Of a stretch of DNA of 27,784 nucleotides, positions 24,250 through 27,784 are shown in pieces. Position 1 is the first letter of the stretch. Each line of letters starts with the position of its first letter. This DNA is from JANRKH01 sp964351245 (GTDB lineage Bacteria; Pseudomonadota; Alphaproteobacteria; Rickettsiales; Rickettsiaceae): the NCBI GenBank assembly GCA_964351245.1, contig CAYGNF010000014.1:1-27784 (forward strand). The letters are read 5' to 3'. The position numbers were made by a program, and so were the translations under genes. The notes beneath the pieces are model-generated. The model was not told the origin of the DNA, searched no databases, and was given only the letters and a program-made list of their open reading frames with translations.

Positions 24250-24777
24250 TTACAATTTCAGAAGTTTAAATGGGCTAAGCAAGGTATGAACACCGTAAAG
24301 ACTATATTGATTTATTGCCTCTTTATCATACAAAAGATTGAGATATAGCATTATTGCTTGCCTTATATTCTGATCTACCGAATCTAATCCAGAGATGTAT
24401 TCTATCTCTATGTTTTTGCCTATAAACTCTTCGCAAAAAATAATATCATTATTATGTTCGTAATAATCTTTTTCTGGCAGTAAGAGCAACGCATCATCTG
24501 ATAAATTTTTAGATAATAATCTAACATGACCTAATTCATAGAGGGGTCCACGAGGCAGGGTTAATATTGCGCTTTTTAAAACGCATCTTATTGTTACATT
24601 TCTCTTGAGAATATTTTGCTTAATATAGCATTCAGCAAAGCTCACCGAGGATTCTATGAGAGATATAATTAATTCATTATCATGGTCTCCTGTGACTCTT
24701 AGATATTGTTTTGCATCCTTGAGATTGATGAGATTAGGGCCCAATAATGAGATACTAGTTATTTTAACATTATTCAT
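24250..24777 (-). CDS. GTA/phage head-tail connector (g6-like)
   Basis: A 175-residue protein of the gp6-like head-tail connector family. ISLEDAK-like NLINLKDAKQYLRVTGDHDN (17-36) is followed by the helix ELIISLIESSVSFAECYIKQ, as in the canonical family opening (LxxaKxhLRvdhdxeDxlixxlixaAxxxxExyxxr). The middle has DYYEHNNDII and IEIEYISGLD, and the C-terminal helix is IRQAIMLYLNLLYD. It would form the dodecameric ring attached to the portal. No capsid, protease, portal or terminase gene lies upstream; 184 bp separate it from ppx, which runs on the same strand. It is the first gene of the cluster, so its promoter must lie in or before that gap. Confidence 0.85.
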   Translation of the reverse strand: MNNVKITSISLLGPNLINLKDAKQYLRVTGDHDNELIISLIESSVSFAECYIKQNILKRNVTIRCVLKSAILTLPRGPLYELGHVRLLSKNLSDDALLLLPEKDYYEHNNDIIFCEEFIGKNIEIEYISGLDSVDQNIRQAIMLYLNLLYDKEAINQYSLYGVHTLLSPFKLLKL

Positions 24778-24961
24778 ATTTATTGATTAATTCAAAAGTC
24801 AGTAATTAGTGGATGAAGATTCTACGAGTAGTAGACAATATAGATGTCACTAAATTCATAGAAATATGTCTTCATTTATCGAAAGTATGTATATCACCAA
24901 AACTGGCGGCGCTAAGAGTCTGTAGTAAGAAATTTAAGTTTTTGCAATAAAAATATATTCA

Positions 24962-26389
24962 TCAAGTAGATACAATATTTTGAGTTTGAGATTTTTCATT
25001 AATCCAAATTTTTCTTGCGATGCCAAGAATTTTGAGTTGTTCGCATATTTTATCAAAAATATTTTTGGGTATTATGTTATTTACTTCTATTTCTAAAAAA
25101 TCATTCTTTTCATTGATAGAAAAAGAAGGTGACGTAAGTACCAACCCATCTAACATCATTGATATTTTTATAAATGCGCCTATAGCTTGAGCAAATGTAG
25201 ATTCTCTTTTACTTAATAATTTCCATATGCCCTTTGGAATTACAGGATGTTTGTACCCAAAAGCTCCTGATAAAGCAATAATCAATGACGCTCTTTGTAA
25301 TTGATCAAATGATATATCAACAGTTAAAATAAAATTTAATATCCACTCAGCTTTATAATTTTTTTCAATATTTACCGTAGTTTGGCTAAGTATTAGCCCA
25401 AGTCTTAAGAGCTTTTCTTCTTCTACAGTAGGGCATACACTCATGATACTGAGGAATAACTGCACATATCTTTCTATATCCATTTCTGATATGTAATTTT
25501 TTGCAATATTATGACATTTATCTATAATAATATCTCGCTTTTTTTCATGGCTTGGAAGCAGATTAAATCTTACCCCTTCTTTTAATCCGTAAGTCGATAT
25601 AATCAGATGAGTTGGCCTTAGGTAATTTATAAGAGCCTGAAGGACAAATACTGCGTTGTTGTTTATTTTATACTGCCTTATAAAAGTATTAAATTTTTGG
25701 ATACTATAAAGCCCTGATAGAAAATGCCCGAATTTATCACTAGGAATTGATAAATGATGTAAATTTTTGATAATATTGTTACTGTAATCCATATAACATC
25801 TACCAAGAAGTCTGAGGGCTCCACCAATGAGATATAAATTCGTGCATTCCTTAAATAAACATTCCTCTTGTAGATAGGATACTACGTAATCAGCGCTTTG
25901 CTTATCTTCAGTATCTAATGCTTTTGTTCCAAGGGGCATTGATCGTACCTGTAAAATCTCTCCATCTTTAATCTCTGCAAGCTCTAGACTCCCACCTCCG
26001 AGATCGACGGCAATACCAGTTAAATTAGTGGAGCTGGAAACTAAGCCAGCAGCGGCTAGCCTAGCCTCTTCTTCTCCGCTCAAAATCCGCACTTCAAGAT
26101 TGAATCTTTTTCTTATTTCATCAACAAATTCTTGGGATCTAGGATTTGACCGTAAAATCTCAGTAGCCACGCATGAGATAATAGTCACATTCATTTTTTT
26201 GAATATATTCAAAAAATAGCTAAATTTATTATAAGTAGGATGATTAGTATGTATGCAGTTTCTGTCTAAGAGCGATGAGATGTCATTTCTAAACTTTTCA
26301 TTAAATATCTCAAAAGCCCCTAAAGTATTATCGCTATACACAGCCGCCCTGATAGCGTTAGAGCCAATGTCAATAATTGCTACTCTCAT
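24962..26389 (-). CDS. ppx: Exopolyphosphatase / pppGpp phosphohydrolase (Ppx/GppA)
   Basis: A 475-residue ASKHA phosphatase. Residues 1-300 hold the two Ppx/GppA domains: IDIGSNAIRAAV (6-17), ATEILRSNPRSQEF (75-88), SGEEEARLAAAGL (104-116, with the catalytic Glu) and VDLGGGSLEL (128-137). The remaining 170 residues resemble the HD-like C-terminal domain of longer Ppx enzymes without a full HD signature. The enzyme removes phosphate from polyphosphate or converts pppGpp to ppGpp in stress signalling. The ATG overlaps the TAA of a small upstream ORF (TAATG), so translation is probably coupled. No ppk is in the window. Confidence 0.93.
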   Translation of the reverse strand: MRVAIIDIGSNAIRAAVYSDNTLGAFEIFNEKFRNDISSLLDRNCIHTNHPTYNKFSYFLNIFKKMNVTIISCVATEILRSNPRSQEFVDEIRKRFNLEVRILSGEEEARLAAAGLVSSSTNLTGIAVDLGGGSLELAEIKDGEILQVRSMPLGTKALDTEDKQSADYVVSYLQEECLFKECTNLYLIGGALRLLGRCYMDYSNNIIKNLHHLSIPSDKFGHFLSGLYSIQKFNTFIRQYKINNNAVFVLQALINYLRPTHLIISTYGLKEGVRFNLLPSHEKKRDIIIDKCHNIAKNYISEMDIERYVQLFLSIMSVCPTVEEEKLLRLGLILSQTTVNIEKNYKAEWILNFILTVDISFDQLQRASLIIALSGAFGYKHPVIPKGIWKLLSKRESTFAQAIGAFIKISMMLDGLVLTSPSFSINEKNDFLEIEVNNIIPKNIFDKICEQLKILGIARKIWINEKSQTQNIVST

Positions 26390-26535
26390 TAGGATTCAGA
26401 TTTTTTATCGGCACTAGATGCACTTTTTCTTCTTGAGATATTCTGTCTTAGGGCAAGAGACAGCCTTGCCTGCTTTAATGTTTTTTTTACTCCGCTAATT
26501 GATCGCTCTGCGGTATTTTGATTATTTTGATCCAC
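26389..26535 (-). CDS. Small basic protein (48 residues) coupled to ppx
   Basis: A GTG-started ORF with a GGGG Shine-Dalgarno eight bases upstream. The product begins with VDQNNQNTAERSISGVKK (first residue Met when translated) and continues QARLSLALRQNISRRKS, then a polar tail. The LRxNxxRRK-type core resembles short conserved basic proteins found across alphaproteobacteria, from memory and with low certainty. Its TAA overlaps the ppx ATG by one base. It is too short for ORF finders with the usual cutoffs. Its basic amphipathic helix could contact RNA or a phosphate-rich ligand, but function is unknown. Confidence 0.6.
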   Translation of the reverse strand: MDQNNQNTAERSISGVKKTLKQARLSLALRQNISRRKSASSADKKSES

Positions 26536-26659
26536 TCAATTCCCCATGTTTTATATTTAAACTTGACTATACCGAAATTATATGGCAATTAAGTCTTCTT
26601 GTAAGTTTATACCTTTCAAGATTATATAGATCAACTTTTTCTTGCAATCTTAGAAATAT

Positions 26660-26689
26660 TTGTCAGATTATACTGTTATTTGATTTATA
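26660..26689 (+). promoter_or_regulatory. Candidate promoter of tRNA-Thr
   Basis: TTGTCA (26660-26665) and TTTATA (26684-26689) are 18 bp apart, placing transcription start a few bases before the mature tRNA 5' end at 26704. The -35 hexamer matches consensus at five of six positions; the -10 is weaker. Confidence 0.4.
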
Positions 26690-26703
26690 AACGGTATTTT
26701 TTA

Positions 26704-26778
26704 GCCGCTATAGCTCAGTGGTAGAGCACATCATTGGTAATGATGAGGTCGAGAGTTCAATTCTCTCTAGCGGCACCA
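26704..26778 (+). tRNA. trnT: tRNA-Thr (GGT) with encoded CCA
   Basis: A complete cloverleaf: acceptor GCCGCTA pairs with TAGCGGC, D arm AGCTCAGTGGTAGAGC, and anticodon stem TCAT/ATGA with loop TTGGTAA and anticodon GGT. The T arm is GAGAG-TTCAATT-CTCTC, then discriminator A and genome-encoded CCA at 26776-26778. GGT reads ACC/ACU codons. The gene converges with rph, whose stop codon is nine bases beyond the CCA. Confidence 0.97.
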
Positions 26779-26786
26779 TGCTAATA

Positions 26787-27518
26787 TTATAATCCCAAAA
26801 TAGCTTTGTTTTGTAAGGCAAATAATTTTGCCATACTTATTTTAGCCATCTCTAGCATTGCAAAAAAATCCTCTTCAGAAAAAGCTTGCTTTTCCGCACT
26901 CGCTTGTACTTCTATTAGTTTGCCATTGGAATTAATAACAAAATTAGCATCAACACTTGCCTCGCTATCTTCTACATAATCAAGATCAAGTATTGGGGTG
27001 TTATCTACAATTCCACAGGAGATAGCGGCAATCTGACATAATAAAGGGTTAATTCGTATTTTATGCGCATTTAATAATTTAGTAATAGCAATATGCAATG
27101 CAACATATCCGCCAGTAATAGAGGCGCATCTGGTACCGCCATCAGCGTTGACTACATCACAATCTATAATGATTTGCCTTTCTCCTAATTTTTTTAAATC
27201 AATAGAAGCTCTTAGGGAGCGGCCAATTAATCTTTGAATTTCTTGTGTTCGCCCAGATTGCTTTCCACTAGATGCCTCTCTTTTTAATCTACCACAAGTA
27301 GACGATGGAAGCATTCCGTACTCTGCAGTAAGCCATCCGCCTTGATTCTTATTTTTAAGAAAAGAAGGCAATCTCTCTTCTATGGTTGCGCTACAAATCA
27401 CATGAGTGTTGCCAAATTTGATAAGACAAGATCCGTCTGCATTATGCAAAATATTAGGAGATATGCTTACCTCCCTTAAGCTATCTAATTTTCTACTTGA
27501 GTGTCTTTTGAGGAGCAT
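26787..27518 (-). CDS. rph: Ribonuclease PH
   Basis: A phosphorolytic 3' exoribonuclease that trims tRNA precursors. I chose the ATG at 27518, giving 243 residues, close to the usual 238. The frame continues upstream to an ATG at 27584, but those 22 residues (hydrophobic, IYPNNFLCIIYKK) precede the conserved opening. Family landmarks from the chosen start are RHSSRKLDSLREVSI, GWLTAEYGMLPSST, the paired RTQEIQRLIGRSLRA and DCDVVNADGGTRCASITGG. The conserved basic and acidic residues for RNA and phosphate binding are intact. It converges with tRNA-Thr, overlapping no part of it. Confidence 0.95.
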   Translation of the reverse strand: MLLKRHSSRKLDSLREVSISPNILHNADGSCLIKFGNTHVICSATIEERLPSFLKNKNQGGWLTAEYGMLPSSTCGRLKREASSGKQSGRTQEIQRLIGRSLRASIDLKKLGERQIIIDCDVVNADGGTRCASITGGYVALHIAITKLLNAHKIRINPLLCQIAAISCGIVDNTPILDLDYVEDSEASVDANFVINSNGKLIEVQASAEKQAFSEEDFFAMLEMAKISMAKLFALQNKAILGL

Positions 27519-27741
27519 CTTATCAGCAATTTTTTTATATATTATACATAAAAAATTATTAGGATAAATGCTTTTTAGTATCAATTTTTATATAAGCAGC
27601 CTGAAGTATTAATCAATCCGAGGTCCTAGTGAACTTAGATATCTGTCAACCCTATCTCTGGAAGAGTTAGATTATTTAAAAAAGCGTAGAGATACAGAAG
27701 TAGGATTGTTTTTAAAATTTCCTAGGTGATAGAAATTTATT

Positions 27742-27784
27742 TGGTTGCGGGGGTCAGATTTGAACTGACGACCTTCAGGTTATG
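27742..27784 (-). tRNA. tRNA-Met (CAT), 3' part only, initiator-like
   Basis: On the minus strand the sequence starts CATAACCTGAAGGTCGTC, i.e. anticodon CAT followed by the 3' anticodon stem and variable loop. A T arm GTCAG-TTCAAAT-CTGAC, acceptor CCCCGCA and encoded CCA (27742-27744) follow. The GAAGGTCGTC stretch and CCCCGCAACCA end are those of initiator tRNA-fMet, although the stem reads CCT where the initiator normally has CCC. The 5' half, including the diagnostic first base pair, lies outside the window. Confidence 0.8.

Noticed and set aside
24813..24950. A 45-codon plus-strand ORF starting MKILRVVDNIDVTKF in the gap between ppx and the g6-like gene
   Set aside because: Only GTGG precedes the ATG, it lies between two minus-strand genes, and it shows no motif. 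An open frame of this size is expected by chance; no capsid remnant is readable on the other strand either.
1..27784. CRISPR arrays, insertion sequences and long direct repeats
   Set aside because: No regularly spaced repeats, transposase motifs or terminal inverted repeats were seen anywhere in the window.

Overview
The window is AT-rich (roughly two thirds A+T by eye), densely coded and looks chromosomal. It most likely comes from an obligate intracellular alphaproteobacterium of the order Rickettsiales. The evidence is an EamA-type transporter that reads like the Rickettsia S-adenosylmethionine importer (sam), an hflK-hflC-degP block, a truB-rpsO-pnp block, weak Shine-Dalgarno sites, a remnant gene-transfer-agent (GTA) head-tail cluster and a candidate host-directed CE-clan cysteine protease. 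No insertion sequence, CRISPR array or rRNA gene is visible. Taxonomy below order level cannot be settled from this sequence.

Layout. 1-49 is the 5' half of a tRNA-Trp (minus), followed by about 550 bp without a gene. 598-5622 (minus) holds a PAP2 lipid phosphatase, an outer-membrane porin, a slightly short NUDIX hydrolase, a C-terminal fragment of a medium-chain dehydrogenase, and a tlpA-like/sppA pair. 5705-9227 (plus) is an envelope quality-control operon: a 41-residue LptM-like lipoprotein, hflK, hflC and degP. An MscS channel follows at 9470. A three-gene minus-strand operon (13712 to 10560) carries sam, a ProP-like MFS transporter and rmlB. 13887-15128 (plus) is the most interesting gene, a protein with the His...Asn/Asp...Gln-x5-Cys arrangement of Ulp1/YopJ-type (clan CE) enzymes. 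Then come queF-xthA (minus), truB-rpsO-pnp (plus) and tsaB (plus).

21658-24777 (minus) is a compact cluster in which GTA genes g6, g7 and g8 (connector, head-tail adaptor, tail terminator) are joined almost directly to g12 and g13 (DUF2460, DUF2163). The major tail, chaperone and tape-measure genes are absent, and a tiny ORF and a DUF2335 membrane protein follow. Upstream of it are ppx, preceded by a coupled 48-residue ORF, then tRNA-Thr (plus), rph (minus) and the 3' half of an initiator-like tRNA-Met (minus) at the right edge.

How the genes fit together. Most are housekeeping: RNA processing and decay (rph, pnp, truB, tsaB, queF), envelope proteolysis (HflKC, DegP, SppA), DNA repair (xthA) and polyphosphate/ppGpp metabolism (ppx). 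The sam and ProP-like transporters and the CE-clan protein fit a host-dependent lifestyle. The dehydrogenase fragment, the short NUDIX protein and the cut-down GTA cluster fit ongoing genome reduction.
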